The position numbers and the translations under genes were made by a program. A DNA stretch of 64,000 nucleotides from Axinella damicornis (taxonomy: Eukaryota > Porifera > Demospongiae > Axinellida > Axinellidae). The notes beneath the pieces are model-generated. The model saw nothing but the letters and a program-made list of their open reading frames with translations, was not told the origin of the DNA and made no database searches. Shown here one piece after another: positions 43,767-56,396 of this stretch; the stretch's first letter is position 1, and the number at the start of each line of letters is the position of its first letter. The stretch spans positions 7,084,139-7,148,138 of the forward strand of contig OZ007516.1 of NCBI GenBank assembly GCA_963931865.1. Direction: 5' to 3'.

Positions 43767-44360
43767 TTTATCTACAGGAATGTGGGACGCTCTTCTACGC
43801 ATGCGCAGAAGAACTCCTCTCCTTTTTGGGGTTCATATAAAATGGCCGCCTGCTGGCCGGTAAACTACGTCCATATCGGCTCACCGCAGGCTTGTCATAG
43901 TTCCTCTCCATCCATTTCAGCCAGATACATCCAGTTCACATCTCGCGCTGGCACAAATACGGCTCAAGCAGCGACAGATACAGCAAAATCCAACAGTTCA
44001 GGGCAAGATTTGAAAACATTGTCTCGCTACCCAACCAGTGGGTACGCGGGGCAGATTCAGAGCTAAAAACACCTGCACAATGACTGGAAGTGTGAGCAAG
44101 ACTCCTTCCCCAACAAACGTACTGGTGTTTGTTGGTGAAGTGTGCGTCAGCAAATACAGCCCGGAGCTTAAATACCCACCTCCTCTCCGATTTTCTCCGT
44201 ACACTGGATATCGCGAACCCACCTAATGAAAGGCGTGGCTAGGCTTGGGAAGGCCATCAATTACCGGTTATACGCTATAGTATGTAGTTAATACACATGT
44301 ACATGTAGTGACAATTGTGCTGCATTTTGCACACAACTGTTTATTGTGTGCGTGGAGAAA
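43767..44360. promoter_or_regulatory. Divergent interval between cyclin T and the Death-SEFIR gene
   Basis: 594 bp separate the start codons of cyclin T (minus) and the Death-SEFIR gene (plus), so both promoters must lie here. No TATA box is obvious. It includes ATGCGCAG-like and CGC-rich words next to the cyclin T start. Confidence 0.5.
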
Positions 44361-47300
44361 ATGGCCTTTCTTGATCTTGATTGCGCTGTGTTGGAATCGC
44401 TGTCCAGCAAAACGATACTCGTGCTGGTGTCGGAGTTATCGCTTGAAAGTCCTAACCCTGAGCGAGACTGGAGGGGGTTTGCGGATCGAATCGGATTCAG
44501 CTTCCGACACATTCGCACACTTGAGCAACACCGTCAGACTGGGAAAGCGATGCGTGTCCTGGAGATCTGGGATAACAGTGGGAAGAGCTCTCTCCGTAAG
44601 CTGATCTTAGCACTGACCCACCTCTCGCTGATCAGCTGCCTCGATGTGTTGAAACAAGACAGAGTTTTGCTCCAAGGTGCGTTGTAATAGTGAGGCTATA
44701 GTTGTTTGTCCATAATTTGCACAGTATACGGCTACAAACGAATGACGTGGAGTTATAGGTACTGTTGGGATGCTATTGTTGTATGTGTCTGCATAGTTCT
44801 GCATGGCTCCTTATCTATATGGTGTCTGCAACAAGGGTACACATCCTACTATGGTCTGCAACCTGATCTAGTTGAGTTGACCAGACGGACCCAGAGAACT
44901 TGCTTGCTTGAAGCTTTCACAGGCCGAATAGACCCTAAGGCAGGGCCGTAGGAGCCACTACGGCCGGGCCGGCCATGGCCATACCGGTTTTGACTGTACA
45001 AAACAGAAATAAATCCATCACATGGGCCTGCACGAAAGGGTGAGCGCTCGAGCGAGCGCTAGCCCAGCGCAGTCCGTAGTCTCGTTCCCTCTGGGACCTG
45101 CAATCCTCGTACATCTGGAACTTGCAGTGCAAACACGAAAGTGCCACAAGAGCCCATGCTGATAACTGAAATATTAAGGCGAAAATATCTGATCGGCACT
45201 ACATACACACCTCTATGCACTGCCTTCGGCAGCGTATATATTGGCCGGACAGGTTTTGTTTTGCTTCCTACGGCACTGCCCTAAGGTCTGTCAACTCAAC
45301 TTGACCACCTTGCTGGTTACAGTAGTAGTAGTAATAGCCGGTTTGCATGCCAGTGCTCACTGCAGATTTGTTGTTTTGTAGTACATGTAGTCACATACTT
45401 GCAACACTACATGTGAGGCGTCCATACCATTACATTAGGGGTGATGCCGCTCACATGCAAAAAAAAAAATCCATCCTATCAATACCATAAGATTTGTGTT
45501 AGTATTAAATGCTAACCACAGAGTGCAGACTCATGCGGATGCACGAGGGAGCAGTAACTGAAGCTACTTGTGCATGGTATCATGATGGGTTAACTCATTT
45601 CCCTGTACACCATTGACCTCTGAATTGGTGCCCACACAGATAGCCTCATTGTGATTATTGTCTTGACAAAACACACTCAGTTCCTGTACTGTACCCATGG
45701 CAACAGTCATAGGATTATCCATAAAGGGCCATCGTAGTAGAAGATATATGTACATGTAGGTTGGATCTTTCATACTATGAAGCTGCAAAGCTAACTCAGT
45801 CCTGCTAACTGACTATTGAACTTCCGATGCCCAATACACATCAGTAACGAGGGAGAAAAAATTGGTTGCCGTGACAATGAGCAGTACTATCTATGGAACC
45901 ATGCTACTACTGGCTGAATAACATTTGAACTGTGTGTAGGAAAAGACAACCACACAATCAACTTGTGTGTGTTCTCCTACTTCCTCTTCCTGTGAACCAC
46001 AGTGGTAATTAACCATTGGCTTTAATTTGCCACACATGCAGCTGTCGATTTTGATGCACTGGCAGCTGAGGCTGCTGACCTGAAGCAAGGTACTCGACTT
46101 GAGGACATGTTCCCTCGGCTGAGAGATGAGGAGGTTCTACCTCTATTGCTAAACATCTCCGCCGAGAACACATCATATCCCACAGACTTTATGTCCCATC
46201 TCCACCAAAGAGAGAGACCCTCCATGCTTGGTATGTTAATGCCTGCGCTGCATGCACATTATGTAGACCAGTTACCATTCATCACAGATACGATATAGAT
46301 ATCAGTTGGTGTAAAAATTTAATTGTAAAACTCCTGTTATTACAAGTAGTTGTAAACAACTTGTGGTGGACTGATTCTTGGCTTCCAATCTTCCCCCTCT
46401 TTCCCTGCCTTGGTCGTGGGAAAGCTGACCAGACTGTGATAGCTTAGCCCACCTCCAAAACCCAGGTATTTCCTAGTGGCCACCACTCCATAGTCCCCAA
46501 AGCCTTTGAGCCCATCTTCGGTCGATACACTTCACTGCCAGTTTGAACAGTATGTAACATGCCTGTATACAATTTAATGGTGTGAGTTTTTTAGGAAACC
46601 ACTTGTGTTAGAAGTGGTACAAGCAGGCTCTTGTAGTCCCATGGCTACTGTTGTCGTATTGGTTTCTTGTTAGACCATGTAAGGGCAGCTAGGCATGCTG
46701 GAAAATGCCTACAATTATGTGAAGCTCTTTGCTGTGGATACCTGTTCTAAGTAACTGTAACTTAGGGATGGGGGGGGGGGGGGGGGGGGGGTCCACTAGA
46801 CGAGACATCTCCTTGGCTGTGCAGCGGCTCCATCAACTACATTGTCATACAGTGTGTATGTCCTTCGTCTGCATCACCACCAATGGGGTCTTGATACTGG
46901 CTTTTCTCTGTCTTCTAGTAGTCATCCTTTGTGAAGTCTCTGTATACGCGTATCACTAAAAATAGTAAGACCTAAAAGTACTACTGTGGGGTCGAATTAA
47001 TCTTTTGCATGGTCATTGCACGTTCCTTCCCTTCCTTCTGCTCTTGACGTCAGTATGCACTCCTGATACCTAGCAATTGGCCCAGGTTTCTAGTGTACAC
47101 TCAATCCTCCCCCTCCCACCTTCCCCAGAAGCTGGGTAACTATAAGTATGTATATTCGGAGGGTTATTAAGTGATCCATACAACTTGATTTTAAGGCTCT
47201 GCATTTTTGTTGCTTAGCAACACACATGACACTCTCCACCCACTTCATTCAGCATCTGCCTTTTCTTCTGTGTACAGGAGCATCCGATGCAAGCAACAGT

Positions 47301-47882
47301 GTATACATCAGCTACTATCCAGAATCAAATCGGAATTTTCTTAATTTTTCTCATCGCAAATTCCGGCAGCAACTAACAGAGCTCGCAAACCTGCTGAGAG
47401 GCCAGAGATACACTGTCTACTTTGATGAGTTTTGCTCTAAGAGAGAAATCCGGCAATATGGCGGTCTGAATGGGTGGAAGGAGTACCACATTCAGCGAGC
47501 AGAGAACATCCTGGTGGTCTGCACTCCCAAGTACCTTGAGGAAGATACCATTCTCTCCAGCCCAGAGCTGAGACAGCGAATAACAAATTCTCCGCTTGAT
47601 GTGGATAGCAAGCTCTTGCGTCACGTGGCATACGGTTCGAAACCTGAACGACTCATTCCGCTTGTCTTGGATCGTGACAGGGACCAGCTGCGGAACTGTA
47701 TCCCTATCTGGCTATCATCACCAGCTCACTTGTGGCCAAGTGGTCGAAACCATCTGATTCGTTGCATTGAGGGTATACCAGAATACCAGCTACCAGAACC
47801 TACACAGAGGATAGTGCTGAAGCCAAAACCAATTAACTTTCCAGAGGCCTACACTCATAACCCAAGAGATATGTCACCTTAG
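44361..47882 (+). CDS. Death domain + SEFIR domain cytosolic adaptor
   Basis: Three exons: 44361-44676, 46042-46230 and 47278-47882, both junctions phase 1, total 1110 nt, 369 aa. Residues about 5-100 form a Death domain with a MyD88-like layout (DWRGFADRIGFSFRHIRTLE, VLEIWDNSGKSSLRKLILAL). Residues 106-168 form a linker resembling an intermediate region. Residues about 175-340 form a SEFIR-type domain: VYISYYPES, GWKEYHIQRAENILVVCTPK and IPIWLSSPAHLWP, with the last two resembling the SEFIR of Act1/CIKS and IL-17 receptors. The RDxLPG BB-loop of MyD88 TIR is absent. There is no signal peptide or membrane segment, so it should be a soluble signalling adaptor. MyD88 is Death + TIR and Act1 carries SEFIR, so this combination joins the two logics. 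A divergent TIR domain is the main alternative for the C-terminal half. Confidence 0.85.
44868..45303. repeat. Inverted-repeat element in intron 1 of the Death-SEFIR gene
   Basis: AGTTGAGTTGACCAGAC on the left pairs with GTCTGTCAACTCAACT on the right. Further in, CCTAAGGCAGGGCCGTAGGA pairs with TCCTACGGCACTGCCCTAAGG. A related CAGGGCCGTAGGAG terminus occurs near 57951. No open frame of interest. Confidence 0.7.
46769..46791 (+). repeat. Poly-G run
   Basis: A run of about 22 G in intron 2 of the Death-SEFIR gene. Similar mononucleotide runs occur near 38346 (G), 41522 (C), 52370 (C) and 59076 (G). Confidence 0.85.
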
Positions 47883-49766
47883 CAGCCAAAGATACCTTGT
47901 GATTGGAAGCCCTAACTGTGGTTTGCCTTGTGGTCGGAGTACCACTTTGAAGTCTAATTTGATTTTGCACTTCAGGGTTATCTGCAGAACTAAGTCTCCT
48001 GTGTGTGATTGTACAGATGTTTTGTGAGGTTTGTGCCTGTTTGCTGTTTGCTGCTGTGAGCTTTTGATTGTACCAGATTGTGCTCAATTTCTGTCTCTTT
48101 GTTATTGATCATGCAACACTGATTTGTACTGATCGCAATAATTATTCCATCTTCATGTGAAGAGTGTTAGGAGAGGGGAGGGGCAACCTCATTCCCAGGC
48201 TGTGATCATATGGCCTGGGAATGAGACTAGGAGAGGAGGAAAGTGGAGGATCGGGGATGGAGCATAAACCATGACATGTCCTTTTCTTCATCTCCCCATG
48301 TACTCTAGGGAAGACAGCCATGCAAGTGAGGCTGGTGGGAGTGGCCTGGAAATGAGACTTCTAACCATTATGTTCTTACTGTACTGCATTTAGCTAAGTG
48401 AAGGCCGCATGTGTGACAGTAAAATCTCCGATAGTGGATTCTCCGTAATAGGGATCTTCACAAAGTGCTCAGGCTCAGAATAATTGGCCTGGTTTCCCAA
48501 TGCATTTTGAACCCCCGAAGAGAGGACAAGGACAATAAAACTCCTGAACGATAATTTGGGAGCTCTAAAATTGTCCACAAATGGTGTGTGTGATGTGTTT
48601 GTCTATTGATCATGTATAGTGTGTATGCCTGAGTGTATGTATGTATGTATGTATGCATCTGCGTGCATGTATTGTGTATTATGTATGTGTGCATTATGTG
48701 TGTGCACGTGTGTTTGTGTTAGTCTCGATACCAGACCCCCCTCCCCCTTTGGGTAGGGAATCTGGTACGTACATAGACTATATATGTTTGCGTGTGCGTT
48801 CCTGCTTGAGTGCCCCTCCCCCTTTGGGTAAAGACCTTGTACCGAGACTATGTTTGTGTGTGCGTTCCTGCCTGGGTACCCCTCCCCCTTTGGGTAGAGA
48901 ATCTCGTACCAAGACTACGTTTGTGTGTGTGTTCCTGCCTGAGTGCATATGTTGTCCAGCCATGCATGTTTGTGTCATATGAACACATGACAATTACAAG
49001 TGTAACATGATTTTAAGAGGTTGCTAAGAGGAGCCAATTATTTCTGCATTCCTAGCCTTTCCTGGTTAACTTGGCCCTCAGGGGGTCATGAACCCAGCAA
49101 TGCACCATCATTGTGCATGGTGCAAGAAATCATTGAAGGTAGCTAGAGCTGGTTGACGCAAGTTTGATCAAGTGACATACAAGCCCTAGTGTGACAATGT
49201 TTGTACAGTGGGTGCACTACAATAGTTAACAGCAGGTGCTCATGACCTACTACCTGCTATGACAACCAATGGAGTCACGATGTTGACCACTGAACCAACC
49301 ATGAATAGCACACTTGTGAGTATTACGTGTAACCAAGAAGCTGCGGTAGGTAGGTAGGTAGCCATCCATCGGCTAGCCTGGCCTTTCACTCTTCCAGTCT
49401 TGGGAACAACCTATTGTGAACGAGGCTAGCCATCATCTCTGTCCATGCATACATATGCAAAGAAGGTTGCCCACACCTATCTCTCAGTAATGAGGGAACA
49501 TTTTGTTACCATGGCAACCATACCCTGTTGTGACGCATCATCACATTGCTGGCATAGATGGCATTGACACGTTTATGAATGGTCTCACCTGTTCAACAGC
49601 TTTGTCAAGGTCAGTGATGAATATTCGAAAGTACAATGTACTCCCTTCTGTTTTCTTGTAACTGTTTATTGTTCAGCTCATGATTTTGATTTGTAATATG
49701 ATCTCAGCTACATACCTCAATGAGTCAGCACGGACGGATCATCAGTAATGCCCCACACGTACACCA

Positions 49767-49838
49767 TAGCCTCGTTCCCAGGCCGTTTTGGGAGGGAGAA
49801 ACGTTTCTCCCTCCCAAAACGGCCTGGGAATGAGGCTA
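49767..49838. repeat. 72-bp near-perfect palindrome, TAGCCTC family
   Basis: TAGCCTCGTTCCCAGGCCG, then TTTTGGGAGGGAGAAACG, then the complement of both halves, with one mismatch (GGGAATGAGG). A minimal hairpin member with no loop. The same GTTTTGGGAGGGAGAAACG core occurs at the left end of the larger element at 60995-61420. Confidence 0.88.
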
Positions 49839-50886
49839 CACACACACACCACACACACAGCATTTCTACATACATGCATGTACACTGCAGCTGCTGGAGG
49901 ACACTTTGTTGATTCCATGCACATGGTATAATTTCATGATTTATCATTTAGTTTGTGATATATACAGTGATTCCAACTAATGCTGTTGGGTCAATAGAGT
50001 GGGCTGTGTGGATCCGCAACGTCTTTTGAGTGTGATTTTGTATCCTTTGTCTACCCTTTCCACAAGACACCTGCTGACGGTCGCCTCTACCTAGTCAGTC
50101 AAAGTGTAGCATGAAATAGGACATGGCATGTGAGGTGGTACCTCCACCGGTGGATAATGTCTTACAGGTCGAGTTACATTTCTTGTCACAGAAGCAAAAA
50201 ATGAACCAAAATTGGTATTGGGAATAGACTTGGAAGAGCATGTTGCACTAGGCATATATATGAAGCTATGTGGATTGTGCCATTGTGATCAGCTAGCATA
50301 ACAGAACTTTCAAATGATGTAAAATGGGTCGGTCACATGGTTTTTCGGGTCAAAACTTAACCTACAGCAAAATGGACATCATTGGTACATTCCATTCATA
50401 CTGATGGCAATGGTGCAAATTAGGCCAAATGTTTGAGCTAAGTACTATGCTAGGTAACTTGGCCTAGGAAAGAGCTATGAGGCTGGGATTTGCACCACTG
50501 TGATCAGCATGAACGGAGCTTTCAAGTGATGTCAATTTTGCCATAGGTTGAATTTTGACCCAAAATCGTGAAAACCCATGGCCTTTGGTTGAGTGCGATT
50601 TTGGCAAAAAATATGACCGATATTTAAAGTCATTTTTAGGACATCAGTTGAAGGTTCCTTTCATGCTGATCGCAATGGAGCAAATCCCAGCTTCGTATCT
50701 CATTCCTAGCTCAAGATACGTAGCATAGTATTTATGTCCATTGTCTAATGAGACATGTTGTATCCTGAATGAGATATATATGAAGCTGGGTATTGTGAGG
50801 TGTTGATTGCATGCACTTAGAATGCAATTAGCAAAGAAATCGAAGATAGACCCTCCATTCTGTACCATTAATTTGGTTGTATAGCT

Positions 50887-51415
50887 CTACCTTCACTAAC
50901 CCCTGAGCATCGGCTGCTAACAGAAGGGAAGTGGACTTCTTGGTTATTCTAGTAGTGCTGTAAACTGTGCTTTTCAAAGTTGGGGAAGGCTGAAAGATCC
51001 TTTTTACTCTTTTATCGTTCAGTGATGTAAGTTACCCATTACGTGTGTGCTCTATGATTTCATCGGCCATCCTACGCTCCAATGATAGTGACAAGAAATC
51101 TACGTAACTCAAACCACTAGACGTTCTCCGTCGGGGGCGTGCATGGCTGGGCACAAGACTACTCTGGTCGTCCCTACTGGGGGACCAATCCATGCACGGC
51201 TGGGCATGAGGCTACTCCGGTCCCTACTGGGTGACCAATCTGAATGTGGGTGTTCATTGTTGACTACTGCAAGTGATTGGGAGCGGGGTTACAAAATTGA
51301 AAAATTGACTGTAAGGCAGATATTTCTTGAAAGTAACCCAAGCAATCTCAGATTCATTACATGAAGTCCACTGCCCTTCTGTTAGCAGCCGATGCTCAGG
51401 GGTTAGTGAAGGTAG
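50887..51415. mobile_element. 529-bp inverted-repeat element
   Basis: CTACCTTCACTAACCCCTGA at the left is repeated inverted at the right end. The arms are 53 bp long with one visible mismatch and include GCATCGGCTGCTAACAGAAG. No clear target duplication. The interior has two CATGGCTGGGCA/CACGGCTGGGCA-type direct repeats. Confidence 0.85.
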
Positions 51416-51647
51416 TCATAGCCTGATGTGTGCTTGCGATCGCGATAGTCAGCAACTGGTATCGCTACACATCTGATATGCAATGAATTGGGCGTCCAGA
51501 GTATACCCAATTTAACATGGGTACTCAGCCACCCACACCGGAGATGTGGCTTTCATAGAAGACTAGTCAGCAACTGGCATCGCTACACATCTGATATGCA
51601 ATGAATTGGGGGTCCAGAGTCATAGCCTGATGTGTGCTTGCAATCGG
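51416..51647 (+). repeat. Interleaved direct duplications
   Basis: TCATAGCCTGATGTGTGCTT occurs at 51416 and again near 51619. AGTCAGCAACTGG followed by ATCGCTACACATCTGATATG occurs at about 51448 and 51568. The order is A-B-spacer-B'-A', with both pairs in direct orientation, adjacent to the right end of the element at 50887-51415. Confidence 0.8.
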
Positions 51648-52366
51648 CTTTGTATTGTAGCTAACCTTATATGGTATGGAGGTGGGTGTTTGTGTCCATA
51701 CCATTATGTTTATTTGTTTTATTTTCAAACTTGAGTCGTTTAGAAACCTTAATTCTGTCATTGTTGTGTAAACAGCTAATAAACCAGCCATTCTTCATAC
51801 TGAAATGGTGTGACGCTGATCATTGTACACAGCTGCCTCATAGAAGAGGTTTCTAAATTGGACAAATTTAACCAGAGAAAACAGTAACCTTTGAATTTGA
51901 AACCCAGCTAGGTCCCTTATTAAGAGGATGACCCCTAGTACCTACACAGCCATGAGTGCCACTACATCTCTCATTGCTAGGGAACTTCCAGCACTGGTTG
52001 GTTGCCACCACAACTAATTGACATGGTCACTAATTTAGTGAACAGGTCACAGACAGTTCTAATTATTACCCATAAAGGTTGTAGCTAGCCTCGTTCCCAG
52101 GCCCCTGCCCACCGTTTGTTCTCTTGCAACCGAAAACGGTGCAGTCCTGGGGACGGGACTAGATTGTGGCCTCCTTCTAGCAGCTCCATAATCTATGGAG
52201 TACAGGATTATAGAATTGGGCCGGAAACGAAATGCCTGCCTGCACTGACAGTACCCCCCTGCAACCGCTGGCAACAAGCCGAAGTGTCCTGGCTCTTCCA
52301 TACCTGCAGCCACACTCAATCACTGATCTTGATGCTATTCCTGCCACACGCCTACGCAGTGTATGC

Positions 52367-52400
<34 letters not shown>

Positions 52401-53649
52401 AGTATTATCCAGGCAAAGGGCTCTACATTCTCAGGTTCTATTCTGTGGTTTGTAATACACGGAAGTGGAAGAGAGACGACAAATGGTTTTGCCACTCTTC
52501 CGCTTAATTCTGCGTATTATTGTCAATGCAAACTGAAGGATGTAAACAGGGTGGGCCTGGGAATGAGGCCAAAAGCTAAGTGTTTGAGTCACACCAGGTT
52601 AATATAGTGAACATTTAGCCAAGCACCACATGGGGGTACCAAAGGGACGTCTGAGGTACACTGTAGTGCCAGGTGTTGGAAGTGTAGTGAGGAGTAGCTA
52701 CAGGGAGGTCAGAATTTCATTTGGGGCATTTGCTGCCCGGTAAAATACCCATGAGGTATTATGAATGCAAACCAACTCAAGAGTCCTTACTTCGCCACTC
52801 TATGATTTCGCTTGATCCCCCTTGAACAATTTTTCCTAAATGAAACACTGGAGGTATACATTATTCTGGCCAAATTAGAAGCCATGGAAATAATCCCGAG
52901 CATAAGAGCGACTTATGCAGCTGTCAGGTGAGGGCTACAGGTGCTCTTGGAAAAAAAAATGAAGTGGAGGAAACAGACTACACTGAGTTTAGCTCATAAT
53001 GTACTGGTAGTGGGTTGCCAGGATGCCCAACAGGATGAGATCATTTGCATCAGGACAACCACCAGCAGGAAGTGAGGGCAGAGAACACAGACACACATTG
53101 TCTCTATACAAACACAGCTGCCCCAGTTGGAGAACGCATGGAGTATGTTATGCTACATGCTACATGCCAACATTGTCATCCACACTGCAATGCCGAAATG
53201 ATGGGGTGGTCCAGCCAGATCATTGAATTTTCCACACTAGCACGCTGTGAAGGAGGCAATTATGAATGTCCGTTCAAAGCACAGAGATTTTGGGGGGATT
53301 TTCCAGCTGTCAGGAAGTGCTCTAAGGCACCGGACTATGCTTTCTTCCTCTCAAATGTATGCTTACAGTTTGCTGGCTGATGTGGCTTGTCTACTGCCAT
53401 GGGAAAAGTATAATTATGCAGACATAACGGACCGCTAGCTACGGCCATCACAGACACTGCTTGGGACAAACCTGTCCCGTAAAGTGGTCGGGCCAAAACC
53501 TGACCAGCCCGACTCCCCGACTACTTGCTATGGGCACGTGTTGTGCACACTGACCGAGAGAGAGACTCATCACAGTATCCTTTCAGCACTAGTCCTATTG
53601 GGTATTGGTGGTGAAGCTGCATACAGTCAAGGCCTTGACATTTGTGAGG

Positions 53650-53895
53650 TTTGCAACTAGCCTTGTGACATGAGGGAGGGCCTACCTGGTTAGTAACTAG
53701 CCTTTTGACGTGAGGGAGGGCACATTAGGTTAGCTGTACAACTACCCTTGTGACGTGACGGAGGGCACTAAGTTAGCTGTACAACAGTTACTAGCCTTGT
53801 GACGTGAGGGAGGGCCCACCAGGTTAGCTGTACAACTAGCCTTGTGAGGGCACACCAGGTTAGCCTGATGACGTGCCCACCTGGTTAGCTGTACC
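53650..53895 (+). repeat. Irregular tandem repeat (ACTAGCCTTGTGACGTGAGG)
   Basis: About six units of 40-60 bp built from CTAGCCTTGTGACGTGAGGG, AGGGCACACCAGGTTAGCTG and TACAA, with variable internal deletions. Not coding. Confidence 0.8.
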
Positions 53896-55233
53896 TCCTA
53901 ACAGAGTCTACGGTAAGTCACTATGGTAGCTATCAGCTAGTACATGGAAACAAATGACGAGTTAAAAGCCTTTGGGCTAAAACCGCCCTATAAGGATGTA
54001 ATATCCAGCCATGTGTCAAAGAGCTGCATGTGGTTACACAGCCAAACTCTCACTGACGCCAATGGGACCGCCTCAAGTTCTTACTGTGCTGAATCAGACA
54101 TGAAGGTCACTCTACGTAGGTGTCTGTTATAGTGCAGCTGTTCACATCTCAGATCGACAGGGCTCCCTCCACTATAGAGGTGAGTGGGTAGGCTGTGTTC
54201 CCACAACCACAGTGTGTGTGACAGCATGCACCCATGCTACTGTGTGGGGTGACGGCAGCTGGACCGAATGGTGAAAGTGCTACGGTCAAGTGTGTGTCTG
54301 TACAGCTTCTTCTGTCATCCGATTCTAATACTGTGAAGCTATAGGGTTACCTCAAACACACAGCACTTGAGATGGACGGAAGCTCCATTGGTACATGTAC
54401 ACAGATGCTCCTCAAGCCCAAGTCATGCATGTTAATTGTCTGCCTGTGAAATCCTTGGTAGTACCACGTATGCACAAACAGCTCCAACTTTGTTGTTGAA
54501 GCATTCCACAGTAAGGCCATCCTACAGTGCCTCAGGTGTCAACTGACGTCTGTAATCTGGTTGGTCAGAGTACTAAGACGTGCCAAGTGAGCCTCCGAAT
54601 GAGGGTCAAACCAGGGTCTTGCATGATCCCCAACCTTCAAACCCTGGCTCAAAGATCGTAATAGCAAAATCATGGCAGTGACGGGCAATTTAGAAGTAGT
54701 TGATTCCTGTACCTCTTGTTGCTACTAGATCTCAACCAAGCTGCTCAGCATGACACGCACCTTAGAATGAGGTTTCTTGGGTCTTTGGGTAGGTGCAAAA
54801 TCAAATGTGAGTTAGGAAGCTCTATGAGGTGAACTGAAAGTGAACAGATAAGTAATTATCTCTTTGTTTACAAGCTATCCCACCTGCATATACATGAGGT
54901 TGCTGGTGGCAACCTGTGGCCACCTTCAGGAGGTGTCTCGACCTTTGCACTCAGCCACACCCCCCAAAATTGAGAAGCTGGGCAGAGCGACTCTTCAAGA
55001 GGAATGCTGACCCATTGTTCCCAGGGGATCTGGTTAACTCTCATGAATGTAATGGTAGTCTTATGAATGTCATGTGACTCAGGATGGAAGTCATGTGACT
55101 CAGGGTGGAAGTCATGTGACTCAGGGATAGGAAACAGACTGTGCAGGAGACAATACATTAACCTTTAACATGCTCAGGCCAATGTCCACAGAGAAGCCCA
55201 TGTTTGATACGTACTTTTCCTGTGCAGGTAAAG

Positions 55234-55296
55234 TAGCATCGTTCCCAGGCCCCATTAGAAAATCAATTTTTCATATGGGGCCTGGGAACGAGGCTA
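55234..55296. repeat. 63-bp TAGCCTC-family hairpin with flanking duplication
   Basis: TAGCATCGTTCCCAGGCCCC pairs with GGGGCCTGGGAACGAGGCTA around an AT-rich loop. Flanked by CAGGTAAAG (55225-55233) and CAGGTAAAT (55297-55305). Confidence 0.85.
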
Positions 55297-55385
55297 CAGG
55301 TAAATATCATCAGGAGAGCAACAAAGATCCTCTTGGTCTGTAAGTACAATGTATAACATCAACATGATCAATTCATGATAGCAAG

Positions 55386-56396
55386 TCAGGTGACTGAGTG
55401 GTGCCCATGACACCCTGTCAGGTGACTGGGTGGTGACTATGACACTCTGTCGGGTGACGTCAGGTGTGACTGAGTGGTGCCCATGACACTTTGTCAGGTG
55501 ACTGGGTGGTGACCTGTCGGGTACTGGGTGGTGACCATGACACTTTGTCAGGTGACTGGGTGGTGACCATGACACTCTGTTAGGTGACTGGGTGGTGATC
55601 ATGACACTCTGTCAGGTGACTGAGTGGTACGTGACCATGACACTTTGTCAGGTGACTGGGTGGTGACCATGACACTCGGTCAGGTGCATGACTGGGTGGT
55701 GACCATGACACTCTGTCAAGTGACTGAGTGGTGACCATGACACTTTGTCGGGTGACTGGGTGGTGCCCATGACACTGTCGGGTGACTGAGTGGTGCCCAT
55801 GACACTCTGTCAGGTGACTGGGTGGTGACCATGACAGGTGCATGACTGAGTGGTGACCATGACACTTTGTCAGGTGACTGGGTGGTGCCCATGACACTGT
55901 CGGGTGACTGAGTGGTGCCCATGACACTCTGTCAGGTGACTGGGTGGTGACCAAGACACTCTTATCTGTCGGGTGACTGGGTGCATGGTGATCATGACAC
56001 TTTGTCGGGTGACTGGGTGGTGACCATGACACTCGGTCAGGTGCATGACTGAGTGGTGACCATGACACTCAGTCAGGTGACTGAGCGGTGGCCATGACAC
56101 TCCCGTCAGGTGACTGGGTGGTGACCATGACACTCTCTGTCGGGTGACTGGGTGGTGACAATGAACACTCTGTCAGGTTGACTGGGTGGTAATCATGACA
56201 CTCTGCCAGGTGACTGGGTAGTCACAATGACACTCAGTCAAGTGACTGGGTGGTGACCTTGACAATGTCAGGTGACTGGGTGATAACAATGACACTCAGT
56301 CAGGTGACTGGGTGGTGACCTTGACAATGTCGGGTGACTGGGTGGTGACCATGACACTCCGTCCGGTGACTGGGTGTTGACCATGACACTCTGACA
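55386..56396 (-). repeat. About 1-kb minisatellite, roughly 30-bp units
   Basis: Units of the type GTCAGGTGACTGGGTGGTGA followed by CCATGACACTCT are repeated some thirty times. Unit length varies (about 22-37 bp) and CATGACTGAG-type insertions recur. Long but imperfect open frames appear on the minus strand only because of the repeat, so they are not taken as genes. Confidence 0.92.

Noticed and set aside
47278..47882. The C-terminal domain of the adaptor as a standard TIR domain
   Set aside because: The MyD88-type BB-loop motif is absent and the last third resembles Act1 SEFIR (IPIWLSSPAHLWP). Kept as an alternative because SEFIR and TIR are distant relatives.
49592..49650. Possible minus-strand exon reading GSTLYFRIFITDLDKAVEQ before a GTGAGA donor
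   Set aside because: It has an AG before and a GT after and reads well, but it is only about 58 nt, no family was recognised and no partner exons were found.
53045..53380. Cysteine/histidine-containing 111-aa frame on the plus strand
   Set aside because: The Cys/His spacing fits no zinc-finger class I recognise and there is no splice or neighbour support.
55294..56133. Several long minus-strand frames with repeated HLTKCHGH-like peptides
   Set aside because: They arise from the 30-bp minisatellite, shift frame repeatedly and have no start or splice support.
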